DNA of 64,000 nucleotides from Paramagnetospirillum kuznetsovii. GTDB taxonomy: Bacteria > Pseudomonadota > Alphaproteobacteria > Rhodospirillales > Magnetospirillaceae. Below, piece after piece: positions 50,737 through 59,371 of the stretch; the first letter of the stretch is position 1; each line of letters begins with the position of its first letter. The DNA lies in assembly GCF_003284725.1 (NCBI RefSeq), contig NZ_PGTO01000001.1:62001-126000 (forward strand), given 5' to 3'. The notes under the pieces were generated by a model. That model saw only the letters and a list, made by a program, of their open reading frames with translations. It ran no database searches and was not told the DNA's origin. The translations under genes and the position numbers were made by a program.

Positions 50737-52026
50737 TCAGATCCTTTGCAGTCGCGCCGCGAAGAATGCATCCATGCCGCCCTTGTCCGCAAGGTGGCAG
50801 GGCAAGGTGCGCAAATCGCCGAGGGGCGTTATGAGCTCGCCCAGACCGCCCAGCTCCCCGGCCGCGATGGGAATGCGGATCAGGGGCGCGCCCGAGGCCA
50901 GCAGGCGCTCCACCTGTTCGACGCCCTCTTCCGGTTCCAGCGAACAGACGCAATAGACCAGCAGCCCGCCCGGCTTCAACATGGCCACCGCCGCCTTCAG
51001 CAGCCGCTCCTGCACCATGGCCAGCTTGGTGACCTCGGCGGGGTTCTTGTGCAGGGCGACGTCGGGGTGGCGGCGCAAGGTGCCGGTGGCCGAGCACGGC
51101 GCGTCCAGCAGGATGGCGTCGAACGGTTCCGGCGGCGTCCACGCCCCGGCATCCGCCTCGACGACCGTCGCGGCAAGGCCCAGCCGCTTCAAATTGGCGG
51201 TGAAACGCACCAGCCGCTTAGCCGAGCGGTCCACCGCCGTCACCCTGGCCCCCGCCGTCACCAGTTGCAGCGCCTTGCCGCCGGGGGCGGCGCACAGATC
51301 GGCGACCGACTTGCCCGCCACGTCGCCCAGCAATCGGGCGGGCAGGGCGGCGGCGGCGTCCTGGACCCACCAGCCGCCGTCGTCGAAGCCCGACATGCCC
51401 GCCACCGCGCCGCCACCGGCGCGGCGCAGGCTGCCGGTGGACAGCAACTCCGCCTCCAGCCGCCCGGCCCAGCCAGCCGGATCATGGGCGACGGTGATGT
51501 CCATGGGCGCTTCCACCAGATGGGCGGCGGCCATGGCCCGCGTCGTCTCCTCGCCATAGGTCCGCGTCCACGACCGCCACAGCCAGTCGGGCGTGTTGAG
51601 CAGGGCGGCGTCCTGGGACGCCACCATGGCTTTGCCGTCGCGGTCCAGGCGGCGCAGCACCGCGTTGACCAGCTTGGCGAATCCGGCCAGTTGGGTGTTC
51701 TTGACCAGATCGACACTGGTGGAGATGGCGGCGTGCGGCGCCACGTCGAGAAACAGCAACTGGGCAATGCCGAGCCGGAGCGCGTGCTGAACCGGGGCCG
51801 ACTTGGCAGCCAGCGGCTTTTCCACGCAAGCGGCGATCAGGGCGTCGATCTGGCCCAGCCTGCGCAAGGTGGTGGCCAGCAGCAGGCGGACGAAGCCGCG
51901 ATCGCGCTCGTCCAGCTTGCCCAGCCGGGAATCCTCCAGCACCTCGTCCAGCAGGCGGTCCTGGTCCAGCACGGCCGACAGCAGGTCGAGGGCCAAGGCA
52001 CGCGGAGAGCTATGGGCTTTTTTCAA
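50737..52026 (-). CDS. rsmB: 16S rRNA m5C967 methyltransferase RsmB
   Basis: The 429-residue protein has an N-terminal NusB-like domain (residues about 1-140) and a class I methyltransferase domain. The SAM motif Cys-Ala-Ala-Pro-Gly-Gly-Lys is near residue 245, and the two catalytic cysteines are in Asp-Ala-Pro-Cys-Ser-Ala-Thr-Gly and Val-Cys-Ser-Leu-Glu-Pro-Glu-Glu. It makes 5-methylcytosine at 16S position 967. The TTG at 52026 is supported by AAGGA eight bases upstream and no usable ATG nearby; it begins one base after the stop of the membrane glycosyltransferase gene. The gene is housekeeping and marks the right edge of the sugar island. Confidence 0.93.
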   Translation of the reverse strand: MKKAHSSPRALALDLLSAVLDQDRLLDEVLEDSRLGKLDERDRGFVRLLLATTLRRLGQIDALIAACVEKPLAAKSAPVQHALRLGIAQLLFLDVAPHAAISTSVDLVKNTQLAGFAKLVNAVLRRLDRDGKAMVASQDAALLNTPDWLWRSWTRTYGEETTRAMAAAHLVEAPMDITVAHDPAGWAGRLEAELLSTGSLRRAGGGAVAGMSGFDDGGWWVQDAAAALPARLLGDVAGKSVADLCAAPGGKALQLVTAGARVTAVDRSAKRLVRFTANLKRLGLAATVVEADAGAWTPPEPFDAILLDAPCSATGTLRRHPDVALHKNPAEVTKLAMVQERLLKAAVAMLKPGGLLVYCVCSLEPEEGVEQVERLLASGAPLIRIPIAAGELGGLGELITPLGDLRTLPCHLADKGGMDAFFAARLQRI

Positions 52027-52027
52027 G

Positions 52028-53926
52028 TCATTTTCCTTCGTCCAGGGGACAGCCCCGGGTCTTGAGAGCCAGGACGACGACGCTCGACCTTCCCGTCCCG
52101 GTGGACAGGGTGCGCGATGCGGGCGGCGCCGGACCCTGCAATTCCTCCACCACCCCGGCGCAGCCCAGGGCCAGCAGGCGGCCCATCATGGGTGGCAGGC
52201 CGTCGCCACCCGCCTGGGTGGCCAGGGCGGCGAGACTATCGGGCAGCATGGCGTGGCTGATGCCGTTGCGGCGAAGCTGCCGCCAGAACGGCGCCGGTTC
52301 GGTGTTGTCCTCGCGGACTTCCACCTCCGCCTGCTGATTGGGGGTGACGAACAGGGCGGGGGGATCGAGCAGATACAGCCATTGGCGCTGATTGGTGATG
52401 ATCTTGTCCGACGGCCCCAGATGGGCGTTGGCCCAGGTGACCCCATAGGCCCAGCCCACATTGCGCTCGACGAAGGCGGTGCGGCTTTCATGGGCGGTCA
52501 GGCGATGGACGAAATTCCTGGCGAAGACCGCTTGGCCCCCCACCTGGATCAGGATCACCGCCGCCAGCCCCGCCGCCAGCGGCAGCCTCGGCGTGCCGCG
52601 CAACGATGCCGCCAGCAGACCGATGACGACCATGGGCATGAAGGGCAGGTAGTGGCGCACCCGCTGCGACGCCCCGAACACCGACCACAGGGCATAGAAT
52701 CCCAGGCCGATCAGGGCCGCCACCAGCCATGACCGCACCACCGGATGGGTCCGATGCCGCCAGGCGCCCAAGACGGCGAACGGCGCCAGCAGCATGGCCA
52801 GCGGCCCCAACCCGGTCCGCCCGGCATCGAGGGAATCCGGCGGCGCGAAGGTCACCCGCCAGGGATAGCTCAGAATATCGGCCAAACCGCGCGGCAAGGG
52901 GGATTCCATATGGGCGCCCCAGACCTTGAACAAAGCGTGCTGGGCGGCGTTCCATGGGGTCGCCGGGTGATAAGGGACCAGCCCGAACAGCATGGGAAAC
53001 ACCGGATCGCCGGTATTGGCCCAGTTCCAGCCATACCATTGCAAACCCGCCACCAGCGCCGCCGCCGAGAACGCCGCCGCCTTGGCCAGTCCACCCCGCT
53101 GGGCCAGCACCGCCACCCCGCACAGCAGGGTGACCAGCAGGCCGGGATATTTCGACGCCATGCAGAATCCGGCGGCAAGTCCCGCCAACGCCGCCCAGGC
53201 CAAACCGGGCCGACGGCGCGATTCCATCACCGCCACCAAAGCCATGGTGGTGAAGGCGGCCATGCGGGTCTCCACCTGCCCGGAGCCGCCGCCATAGAGC
53301 ACGGCGGGCAGGCTGGCCACCGCCACGGCGGCGGCCAAGGCCCAGTCCCGCGACAGGTGGCGCCGCCCGACGGCATAGGTCAGGAAGACCGCCGCCCAGC
53401 CCGACAGCCCGGCCCACAGGGTCATGGCCTGCTCGCCGCCCAGGCCCAGCGCCAGCATATGACTCATCTGCTGCAACAGCGGAATCGCCCCATCGGCGGC
53501 GCGCGGCACGAAGATCAGATGACCCCGGCGCAGAATCTCGCGGGGGATGGCGAAATGATAGGCCAGGGAATCGGCGTCGGTGGGCGGTGCCAGACCTTCC
53601 GCCAGATCGCCCAGGGCGATGAAGGCCGCCGCAGCCAGCAACGCCCAGGTCCACGGCGTCAAGGGTTCATGATCGCGGCCGATGGGTCGCAGCAGCCACA
53701 GGCCGGGCAGACCGGCGACCAGGACCGCCGCGATGGCCATGGCATCCACCCGAGCGGCCAGGGCGAGGAAAAAGCCCAGCCAGCCGAGAATGCCCATACC
53801 GAGTCCGAACGACCATGCGGCGCGTTCGCGCCACGGCAGCTCGCCCGCCACGCCGCAGGCCCGCAGCGCCAGGGCGCCCCAGCCCAAAGCTGCAAGCGCC
53901 ATCAGCAGGGCGGTAAGCACGGTCAT
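52028..53926 (-). CDS. Membrane glycosyltransferase, GT39/ArnT-like (GT-C)
   Basis: The 632-residue protein has a dozen or so hydrophobic segments and a C-terminal soluble part. The first large loop carries Asp-Ala-Asp-Ser-Leu-Ala-Tyr-His, resembling the Asp-rich motif of PMT/ArnT enzymes, which use polyprenyl-phosphate sugars. The ATG at 53926 is preferred over the GTG at 53938 because GGGAGG lies just upstream. A DPM1-like GT2 and a 33-residue membrane ORF are encoded just before it and may deliver the lipid-linked sugar. A REP-like repeat lies in the 136-bp gap. It precedes rsmB by one base. The acceptor is unknown. Confidence 0.83.
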   Translation of the reverse strand: MTVLTALLMALAALGWGALALRACGVAGELPWRERAAWSFGLGMGILGWLGFFLALAARVDAMAIAAVLVAGLPGLWLLRPIGRDHEPLTPWTWALLAAAAFIALGDLAEGLAPPTDADSLAYHFAIPREILRRGHLIFVPRAADGAIPLLQQMSHMLALGLGGEQAMTLWAGLSGWAAVFLTYAVGRRHLSRDWALAAAVAVASLPAVLYGGGSGQVETRMAAFTTMALVAVMESRRRPGLAWAALAGLAAGFCMASKYPGLLVTLLCGVAVLAQRGGLAKAAAFSAAALVAGLQWYGWNWANTGDPVFPMLFGLVPYHPATPWNAAQHALFKVWGAHMESPLPRGLADILSYPWRVTFAPPDSLDAGRTGLGPLAMLLAPFAVLGAWRHRTHPVVRSWLVAALIGLGFYALWSVFGASQRVRHYLPFMPMVVIGLLAASLRGTPRLPLAAGLAAVILIQVGGQAVFARNFVHRLTAHESRTAFVERNVGWAYGVTWANAHLGPSDKIITNQRQWLYLLDPPALFVTPNQQAEVEVREDNTEPAPFWRQLRRNGISHAMLPDSLAALATQAGGDGLPPMMGRLLALGCAGVVEELQGPAPPASRTLSTGTGRSSVVVLALKTRGCPLDEGK

Positions 53927-53940
53927 CTCACCTCCCACCC

Positions 53941-54045
53941 GTCATTCCCGCGAAAGCGGGAATCCATGGATCGGCGGCGCATGCCCTGGCGCTTGGCGTT
54001 CTCGCTGACCGTGGCATGGACCCCCGCTTTCGCGGGGGTGACGGC
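53941..54045. repeat. Composite REP-like repeat: two inverted palindromic arms
   Basis: The left arm has an 8-bp stem (ATTCCCGC, GAAA loop, GCGGGAAT) at 53944-53963. The right arm has ACCCCCGC, TTTC loop, GCGGGGGT at 54020-54039. Read inverted, the arms are almost identical, and the differing bases (TT/AA against CC/GG) change on both sides of each stem. This keeps the pairing. The element lies between the 33-residue ORF and the membrane glycosyltransferase gene. Its motif resembles a REP-type repeat found in many proteobacteria. Confidence 0.75.
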
Positions 54046-54062
54046 AATGGAACGGAGTGCGC

Positions 54063-54164
54063 TCATTGGAACACGCCGCTCACGGTCGGCAGCAGACCGC
54101 GAAACTGGGCCAGATACAGCGCCAGAACCAGCACCACCCAGACCCAGGCCGCCATCAGCCGCAT
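54063..54164 (-). CDS. Possible small single-span membrane protein (33 residues)
   Basis: An ATG at 54164 lies one base beyond the stop of the GT2 gene, the same spacing as seen at rsmB/gmhB and the heparinase/asnB pair. It opens 33 codons: Met-Arg-Leu-Met, then a hydrophobic stretch of about 18 residues (Ala-Ala-Trp-Val-Trp-Val-Val-Leu-Val-Leu-Ala-Leu-Tyr-Leu-Ala-Gln), a positively charged Arg, and a short polar tail. The GT2 upstream is DPM1-like and lacks its own membrane segment. In eukaryotes a soluble DPM1 is anchored by a tiny membrane subunit. A similar role is a hypothesis only. Confidence 0.4.
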   Translation of the reverse strand: MRLMAAWVWVVLVLALYLAQFRGLLPTVSGVFQ

Positions 54165-54165
54165 G

Positions 54166-54879
54166 TCAATCCAGCAGGTTGTAGCGGATGATGCAGTAAA
54201 GAGCGCGCACGCCGTCGCGCCAGCCGATCTTCTTGCCTTCCTCGTAGGTCCGGCCGGAATAGCTGATTCCCACTTCATAGATGCGGGGACGCGGCCGCAT
54301 GCGGGCCACCTTGGCGGTGATCTCGGGCTCGAAACCGAAGCGGTTTTCGATGATGGTCACGCTCTGGATGATCTCACGCTTGAAGGCCTTGTAGCAGGTC
54401 TCCATGTCGGTGAGGTTCAGGTCGGTGAACATGTTGGAGGTCAGGGTCAGCACCCGGTTGCCGATGGAATGCCAGAAATACAGCACCCGGCTTTCGTCGC
54501 CGCCCTTGAAGCGCGAGCCGAACACCACATCGGCGCGGCCGTCCAGAAATGGCTTCAACAGCTTGGGATAATCGGACGGGCTGTATTCCAGGTCGGCATC
54601 CTGGACCAGCACGATATCGCCGGTGGCATGCTGGAAGCCGGTGCGTAGCGCGGCGCCCTTGCCCTGGTTGATGCCGTGTTCCACCGTCTTGATCTGGGGA
54701 TGCTTGGCGGCCAGCGCCTTCATCACCTCGACCGACTTGTCGCGCGAGCCGTCGTCGACGATGACCATTTCCAAATCGAGGCCGCAGCGGTCGGCGGCGA
54801 TCACCCGGTCGACGATGGCCTCCAGCGTCTTTTCCTCGTTGTAGCAGGGAATGACGATGGTCAGCTTGGTAAGGGACAT
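54166..54879 (-). CDS. DPM1-like family 2 glycosyltransferase, soluble type
   Basis: The 237-residue protein consists of a GT2 domain with Ile-Pro-Cys-Tyr-Asn-Glu-Glu near residue 10, Val-Asp-Asp-Gly-Ser near residue 42 and Val-Gln-Asp-Ala-Asp-Leu-Glu-Tyr near residue 94. This is the dolichyl-phosphate-mannose synthase pattern. Unlike the two GtrB-like proteins in this window it has no C-terminal membrane segments. It probably transfers a sugar to a polyprenyl phosphate at the cytoplasmic face. The purH gene ends 17 bp upstream. Downstream are the 33-residue ORF, a REP-like element and the ArnT-like membrane transferase, so it likely supplies that enzyme. Confidence 0.88.
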   Translation of the reverse strand: MSLTKLTIVIPCYNEEKTLEAIVDRVIAADRCGLDLEMVIVDDGSRDKSVEVMKALAAKHPQIKTVEHGINQGKGAALRTGFQHATGDIVLVQDADLEYSPSDYPKLLKPFLDGRADVVFGSRFKGGDESRVLYFWHSIGNRVLTLTSNMFTDLNLTDMETCYKAFKREIIQSVTIIENRFGFEPEITAKVARMRPRPRIYEVGISYSGRTYEEGKKIGWRDGVRALYCIIRYNLLD

Positions 54880-54896
54880 CGGCTCGCTCCTGGGGA

Positions 54897-56477
54897 TTAG
54901 TGCCGGAAGTGACGCATGCCGGTGAACACCATGGCAAGGCCCTTTTCATCCGCCGCCGCGATGACCTCGGCGTCGCGCATGGAGCCGCCCGGCTGGATCA
55001 CCGCCGTGGCGCCCGCCGCCGCCGCCGCCAGCAGACCATCGGCGAAGGGGAAGAAGGCGTCGGACGCCACCACCGAACCGATGGTCTCCGGCTGGGCCAG
55101 ACCGGCGGCCGTGGCCGCTTCCTGGGACTTCCAGGCGGCGATGCGCGATGAATCCACCCGGCTCATCTGACCGGCGCCGATGCCGACGGTGGTGCCGTTC
55201 TTCACATAGATGATGGCGTTGGACTTGACGTGCTTGCAGACGCGGAAGGCGAACAGCAGATCCTTCAGCTCCTGCTCCGACGGCGCCCGCTTGGTCACCA
55301 CCTTCAGCTCGGCCAAGCTGACCCGGCCGTTGTCCTTGGTCTGGAACAGATAGCCGCCCGCGACGGGGCGCAGCGTCATGCCCGCTTCATTGGGGTCCGG
55401 CATGCCGCCGGTCACCAGCAGGCGCAGATTCTTCTTGGCGGCGAAGGCGGCCACGGCGGCGTCATCGGCTTCCGGCGCGATCACCACTTCGGTGAACAGC
55501 TTGGCGATCTCTTCCGCCGTGGCGCCGTCCAGGCGGCGGTTGATGGCGACGATGCCGCCGAAGGCCGAGACCGGATCGGTGGCCAGCGCCGCCTTGTAGG
55601 CCGAGACGATGTCGGCGCCGGTGGCGACGCCGCAGGGATTGGCGTGCTTGATGATGGCGACGGCGGGCGCCTCGAACTCGGCCACCAGTTCATAGGCGGC
55701 GTCGGTGTCGTTGAGATTGTTGTAGGACAGTTCCTTGCCCTGGAGCTGCTTTGCCGTGGCGACGCCGGGGCGATGATGGCCGGTGACATAGAAGGCGGCG
55801 GCCTGATGGGGGTTCTCGCCGTAGCGGAGCGACTGCTTCAATTCGCCCGCCACCACCACGCGACGGGGGAAGGTGTCGCCCAATTCCTTGGCGAACCACT
55901 GGCTGATGGCGGCGTCATAGGCGCCGGTCCGGGCATAGGCGGTGGCCGCCAGCGTCTTGCGCAAGCCGAGGGTGGTCGAGCCTTTGTTCGCTTCCATCTC
56001 GGCCTTGACCACGGCGTAGTCCTCCACGTCCACCACCACGGTGACGGCGGCGTGGTTCTTGGAGGCGGCGCGGATCATGGCGGGGCCGCCGATATCGATG
56101 TTCTCGACGCATTCGTCATATTCGGCGCCCTTGGCCACCGTGGCCTCGAAGGGATAGAGGTTGACCACCAGCAGGTCGATGGGGGCGATGGCATGCGCCT
56201 TCATGGCCGCCTCGTGCTCGGCATTGCCGCGAATGCCCAGCAGGCCGCCATGCACCTTGGGGTGCAGGGTCTTGACGCGGCCGTCCAGCATCTCGGGGAA
56301 GCCGGTGTGATCGGCCACTTCCACCACCTTGATCCCGGCGTCGCGGATGGCCTTGGCCGAGCCGCCGGTGGACAGGATCTCGACGCCCTGGGCTTCCAGG
56401 AAGCGGGCGAAATCGATCAGGCCGGTCTTGTCGGAGACCGAGATCAGGGCGCGGCGGACGGGCATCAGGTCGGACAT
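54897..56477 (-). CDS. purH: Bifunctional AICAR formyltransferase/IMP cyclohydrolase
   Basis: The 526-residue enzyme has the usual PurH length. An N-terminal MGS-like IMP cyclohydrolase domain ([10 protein letters not shown] near residue 12) and a C-terminal AICAR transformylase domain (Lys-His-x-Asn-Pro-Cys-Gly near residue 270) are complete. It performs the last two steps of IMP synthesis. The ATG at 56477 is preferred because the conserved sequence begins a few residues on and GGAG lies about ten bases upstream; an in-frame start at 56525 adds unconserved residues. It is the first gene of a run reaching gmhB. It is divergent from wecB. Confidence 0.95.
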   Translation of the reverse strand: MSDLMPVRRALISVSDKTGLIDFARFLEAQGVEILSTGGSAKAIRDAGIKVVEVADHTGFPEMLDGRVKTLHPKVHGGLLGIRGNAEHEAAMKAHAIAPIDLLVVNLYPFEATVAKGAEYDECVENIDIGGPAMIRAASKNHAAVTVVVDVEDYAVVKAEMEANKGSTTLGLRKTLAATAYARTGAYDAAISQWFAKELGDTFPRRVVVAGELKQSLRYGENPHQAAAFYVTGHHRPGVATAKQLQGKELSYNNLNDTDAAYELVAEFEAPAVAIIKHANPCGVATGADIVSAYKAALATDPVSAFGGIVAINRRLDGATAEEIAKLFTEVVIAPEADDAAVAAFAAKKNLRLLVTGGMPDPNEAGMTLRPVAGGYLFQTKDNGRVSLAELKVVTKRAPSEQELKDLLFAFRVCKHVKSNAIIYVKNGTTVGIGAGQMSRVDSSRIAAWKSQEAATAAGLAQPETIGSVVASDAFFPFADGLLAAAAAGATAVIQPGGSMRDAEVIAAADEKGLAMVFTGMRHFRH

Positions 56478-56617
56478 GGGCAAAAAGTCTCCGGCACGAA
56501 CGGGATTTGTGGGGGGATATAGCACAGGCCGCGCCCGAGGGCAGGCGGGAAATTTCGCTAGAGCTCATCGGCCGTGACGGCTATATACAACCCCTTGCTC
56601 CAACAGGTTTCCCGGTC

Positions 56618-57730
56618 ATGACGAAGCGGTCCAGAACGGTTGTCTGCGTGGTCGGCGCCCGACCCAATTACATGAAGGCGGCGCCCATCGTCGCCGCCTT
56701 GAGGGACTCTGCGGCCTTGACGCCCATGCTGGTCCATACCGGCCAGCACTACGACCCCGACATGAACGAGAAATTCTTCGCCGAGCTGGGCATGCCAGCG
56801 CCTCAATCCAATCTGGGAGTCGGATCGGGCAGCCACGCGGTGCAGACCGCCGAGGTGATGATCCGCTTCGAGCCGGTGCTCGATGCCGCCCAGGATCCCA
56901 TCCTCCTGGTGGTGGGCGACGTCAATTCCACCATCGCCTGCGCCCTGGTCGCCGCCAAGAAGGGCATTCCGGTGATCCATGTGGAAGCCGGTCTGCGCTC
57001 ACGCGATCGCGCCATGCCGGAAGAGATCAACCGGGTGCTGACCGACCAGATTTCCGACCTGCTGTTCACCACCGAACGTTCCGCCGCCGCCAATCTGACC
57101 GCCGAGGGCATCGACGCGGCGCGCATCCATTTCGTCGGCAATGTGATGATCGACACCCTTGTCGCCAACCTGCCCCGCGCCATCAGCCCCGCCGAAACCC
57201 TGGCCGCCGCCGGATTGCCGGTGGTGGATCGTTTCGCTGTCTCCACCTTGCACCGCCCCTCCAATGTGGACGATCCCTCGGTGCTGGGCTGCCTGCTGGA
57301 TTGCCTTTCGGAGATCGGCCGCGATCTGCCGGTGATTTTGCCGCTGCATCCGCGCACCCGGGCGCGCATCGAGTCCTGCGGATTGTCGGCCAAGCTGGAC
57401 GGCAAGACCATCCTGCCGCTGGGGCCGCAGGGGTATCTGGCCATGCTGGGGCTGATGAAGAATGCGACGCTGGTTCTGACCGATTCCGGCGGCATCCAGG
57501 AAGAGACCACGGCGCTGGGCATCCCCTGCCTGACGCTGCGCGACAACACCGAGCGCCCCGCCACGGTGGCATTCGGCACCAATACCCTGGTGGGCCGCGA
57601 TCCCGCCCGTATCCTGGCCTGCGCCCGCGAGGCCCTGGCCGGAGGCGGCAAGGCCGGACGCATCCCGGAATTCTGGGACGGCCATGCCGCCCGGCGCATC
57701 GTTTCGGTTCTGGAAACCGCTTTTACCTAA
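56618..57730 (+). CDS. wecB: UDP-N-acetylglucosamine 2-epimerase (non-hydrolysing)
   Basis: The 370-residue protein has Val-Val-Gly-Ala-Arg-Pro-Asn-Tyr-Met-Lys at its start (the Gly-x-Arg-Pro signature), His-Thr-Gly-Gln-His-Tyr, Val-Glu-Ala-Gly-Leu-Arg-Ser and Asp-Ser-Gly-Gly-Ile-Gln-Glu-Glu, all WecB hallmarks. It interconverts UDP-GlcNAc and UDP-ManNAc. The ATG at 56618 is preferred since the motifs follow directly; an in-frame ATG at 56507 lies in the divergent promoter region. It is followed 11 bp later by a gmhA-like gene. No ManNAc dehydrogenase (wecC) is in the window. Confidence 0.93.
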   Translation: MTKRSRTVVCVVGARPNYMKAAPIVAALRDSAALTPMLVHTGQHYDPDMNEKFFAELGMPAPQSNLGVGSGSHAVQTAEVMIRFEPVLDAAQDPILLVVGDVNSTIACALVAAKKGIPVIHVEAGLRSRDRAMPEEINRVLTDQISDLLFTTERSAAANLTAEGIDAARIHFVGNVMIDTLVANLPRAISPAETLAAAGLPVVDRFAVSTLHRPSNVDDPSVLGCLLDCLSEIGRDLPVILPLHPRTRARIESCGLSAKLDGKTILPLGPQGYLAMLGLMKNATLVLTDSGGIQEETTALGIPCLTLRDNTERPATVAFGTNTLVGRDPARILACAREALAGGGKAGRIPEFWDGHAARRIVSVLETAFT

Positions 57731-57741
57731 GGACCAGTCCA

Positions 57742-58362
57742 ATGTCGTTCCCGGAAAAGCCCCATTCCAGCATCGCCGCCTTCTACGAGGCCTATACCGG
57801 ACAGGTGACCCAGGCGCTGGCCTCGGTGCCGAAAAGCGCGTTGGCCGCCGCCGAGATCGTGCTGAGCCGCGCCCTGGAGGCCGACGCCCATGTCTATGCC
57901 TGCGGCAACGGCGGGTCGGCGGCCATTTCCAACCATCTGGTCTGCGACCACGCCAAGGGCATCCAGACCGACACCGCTTTGCGCCCCCGCGTCCACTCGC
58001 TGTCGTCGACCATGGAGATGCTGACCGCCATCGCCAACGACCTGGACTATGCCGAGGTCTTCGCCTACCAGCTGAAGACCTTCGGGCGCCCCGGCGACGT
58101 GCTGATCACCATCAGCTCGTCGGGCGATTCGGAAAACGTGGTGCGCGCCGTCCAATGGGCCAAGGACAACGGCATGGCCACCATCGCGCTGACCGGCTTT
58201 ACCGGCGGGCGCACCGCCAAGCTGGCCGACGTCAATCTGCATGTGAGCGCCGACAATTACGGCATCATCGAGGATGTCCACCAGTCGCTGATGCATGTCC
58301 TGGCCCAGTTCATCCGCATGAACCGCATGCCGCGCGATCTGGTGGGCGCCCGGAAGTTCTAG
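57742..58362 (+). CDS. SIS-domain phosphoheptose isomerase (GmhA-like)
   Basis: The 206-residue single-SIS-domain protein has Ala-Cys-Gly-Asn-Gly-Gly-Ser-Ala near residue 52 and Ile-Ser-Ser-Ser-Gly-Asp-Ser near residue 118, the phosphosugar-binding loops of GmhA. The catalytic segment that follows in typical GmhA (Phe-Ala-Glu-Glu-Leu) is here Leu-Val-Cys-Asp-His-Ala, so an Asp may replace the Glu. The His of Glu-Asp-Val-His-Gln-Ser near the C-terminus is kept. It likely makes heptose 7-phosphate from sedoheptulose 7-phosphate, feeding GmhB. AAGGA lies eight bases before the ATG. Confidence 0.82.
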   Translation: MSFPEKPHSSIAAFYEAYTGQVTQALASVPKSALAAAEIVLSRALEADAHVYACGNGGSAAISNHLVCDHAKGIQTDTALRPRVHSLSSTMEMLTAIANDLDYAEVFAYQLKTFGRPGDVLITISSSGDSENVVRAVQWAKDNGMATIALTGFTGGRTAKLADVNLHVSADNYGIIEDVHQSLMHVLAQFIRMNRMPRDLVGARKF

Positions 58363-58460
58363 AGCGGCGTGCGCCATATCTGGCGCACGGTGGTCCAGTC
58401 CAGCTTGCCGATGTCGTCCTCGACCTGCCGGGACAGCGAGTCCACCGCCGTGGACATCAT
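58359..58460 (-). CDS. Possible small gene, 33 residues, unknown
   Basis: Two adjacent ATGs at 58460 and 58457 open a frame that ends at the last bases of the gmhA-like gene on the other strand. The predicted peptide begins Met-Met-Ser-Thr-Ala-Val-Asp-Ser-Leu-Ser-Arg and is mixed polar with a few hydrophobic residues. A 20-base palindrome (GTGCGCCA, TATC, TGGCGCAC at 58369-58388) lies inside. It may be a remnant or a chance reading. Confidence 0.2.
   Translation of the reverse strand: MMSTAVDSLSRQVEDDIGKLDWTTVRQIWRTPL
58369..58388. terminator. Hairpin after the gmhA-like gene, possible bidirectional end
   Basis: GTGCGCCA and TGGCGCAC form a perfect 8-bp stem with a TATC loop 7 bases after the gmhA-like stop, between convergent genes. 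There is no T-run, so it is at best a weak or Rho-assisted terminator. Confidence 0.4.
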
Positions 58461-58491
58461 GATGCGGGCCTATGGGAAAACGCCCAGCCCC

Positions 58492-59361
58492 CTACTCCGC
58501 CGGAGGGCGCTGCTTCATGCGGAACGGGTGCAGCGGATAGACGCCGATGATGCGGACCTCGTGGCTGAAGAAGTCCAGCTCCTCCAGCGCCTGGCGCAGA
58601 TTGCGGTTGGCGGGATGGCCTTCCACGTCGGAATAGAACTGCGTCGCGGCGAACTCGCCGCCCACCATGTAGCTTTCCAGCCGGGTCATGTTGATGCCGT
58701 TGGTGGCGAAGCCGCCCAACGCCTTGTACAGCGCGGCCGACACGTTGCGCACCCGGAACACGAAGGTGGTGACGCAGGGCTGGTTGGGATTGGGCTCGAC
58801 GGCCTCGCGGGCCATGACCACGAAGCGGGTGGTGTTGTGGGCGGCGTCCTCGATATTGGCCTTCAGCGACACCAGCCCATAGGCCTCGGCCGCCAGTTCC
58901 GAGGCGATGGCGGCGACGGTGGGGTCTTTCTTCTCGGCGATTTCGGCGGCCGAACCGGCGGTATCGGCGCCGACGATCGCCTTCAGGCCCAGCTCGCGGA
59001 TCAGATTGCGGCACTGGCCCAGGGCGTGGACATGGCTCTTCACCGATTTGATGGTCGCAAGCGTGGCACCGGGCACCGCCAGCAGATGATGGCTGATGCG
59101 CTCGAAATGCTCGGCGATGATGTGCAGCCCGGCATAGGGCATCAGGTGATGGACGTCGGCGACGCGGCCCGCCACCGAATTGTCGATGGGAATCATGGCA
59201 TAGCGGGCGCGGCCCTCGCGCACGGCGGCGAAGGTGTCCTCGAAGGTGGCGCAGGGCAAAGGCTCCATGGCCGGATAAGCGTTGCGGCAGGCCAGATGGG
59301 AATAGGCGCCGGGCTCGCCCTGGAAGGCGATAGCGCGGCTGGGATCGGGCGTATCGGTCAT
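58492..59361 (-). CDS. pheA: Prephenate dehydratase
   Basis: The 289-residue protein has an N-terminal PDT domain and a C-terminal ACT domain (from about residue 195). Phe-Gln-Gly-Glu-Pro-Gly-Ala-Tyr-Ser-His is near the start, and Asn-Thr-Thr-Arg-Phe carries the catalytic Thr-Arg-Phe near residue 180. Glu-Ser-Tyr-Met in the ACT domain is the phenylalanine-sensing region. It makes phenylpyruvate from prephenate and is probably feedback inhibited by phenylalanine. There is an ATG at 59361 and a GTG two codons upstream at 59367; the ATG is preferred. The gene follows kdsB closely. Confidence 0.94.
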   Translation of the reverse strand: MTDTPDPSRAIAFQGEPGAYSHLACRNAYPAMEPLPCATFEDTFAAVREGRARYAMIPIDNSVAGRVADVHHLMPYAGLHIIAEHFERISHHLLAVPGATLATIKSVKSHVHALGQCRNLIRELGLKAIVGADTAGSAAEIAEKKDPTVAAIASELAAEAYGLVSLKANIEDAAHNTTRFVVMAREAVEPNPNQPCVTTFVFRVRNVSAALYKALGGFATNGINMTRLESYMVGGEFAATQFYSDVEGHPANRNLRQALEELDFFSHEVRIIGVYPLHPFRMKQRPPAE

Positions 59362-59371
59362 GGTCACCGTT

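Noticed and set aside
53941-54045. REP-like hairpins as an intrinsic terminator
   Set aside because: No T-run follows either hairpin and the flanking genes continue on the same strand.
54063-54278. 71-residue version of the small membrane ORF
   Set aside because: The first 38 codons run antisense-free inside the GT2 gene in another frame and lack hydrophobic or conserved features. The 33-codon form starting at 54164 fits the one-base junction used elsewhere here.
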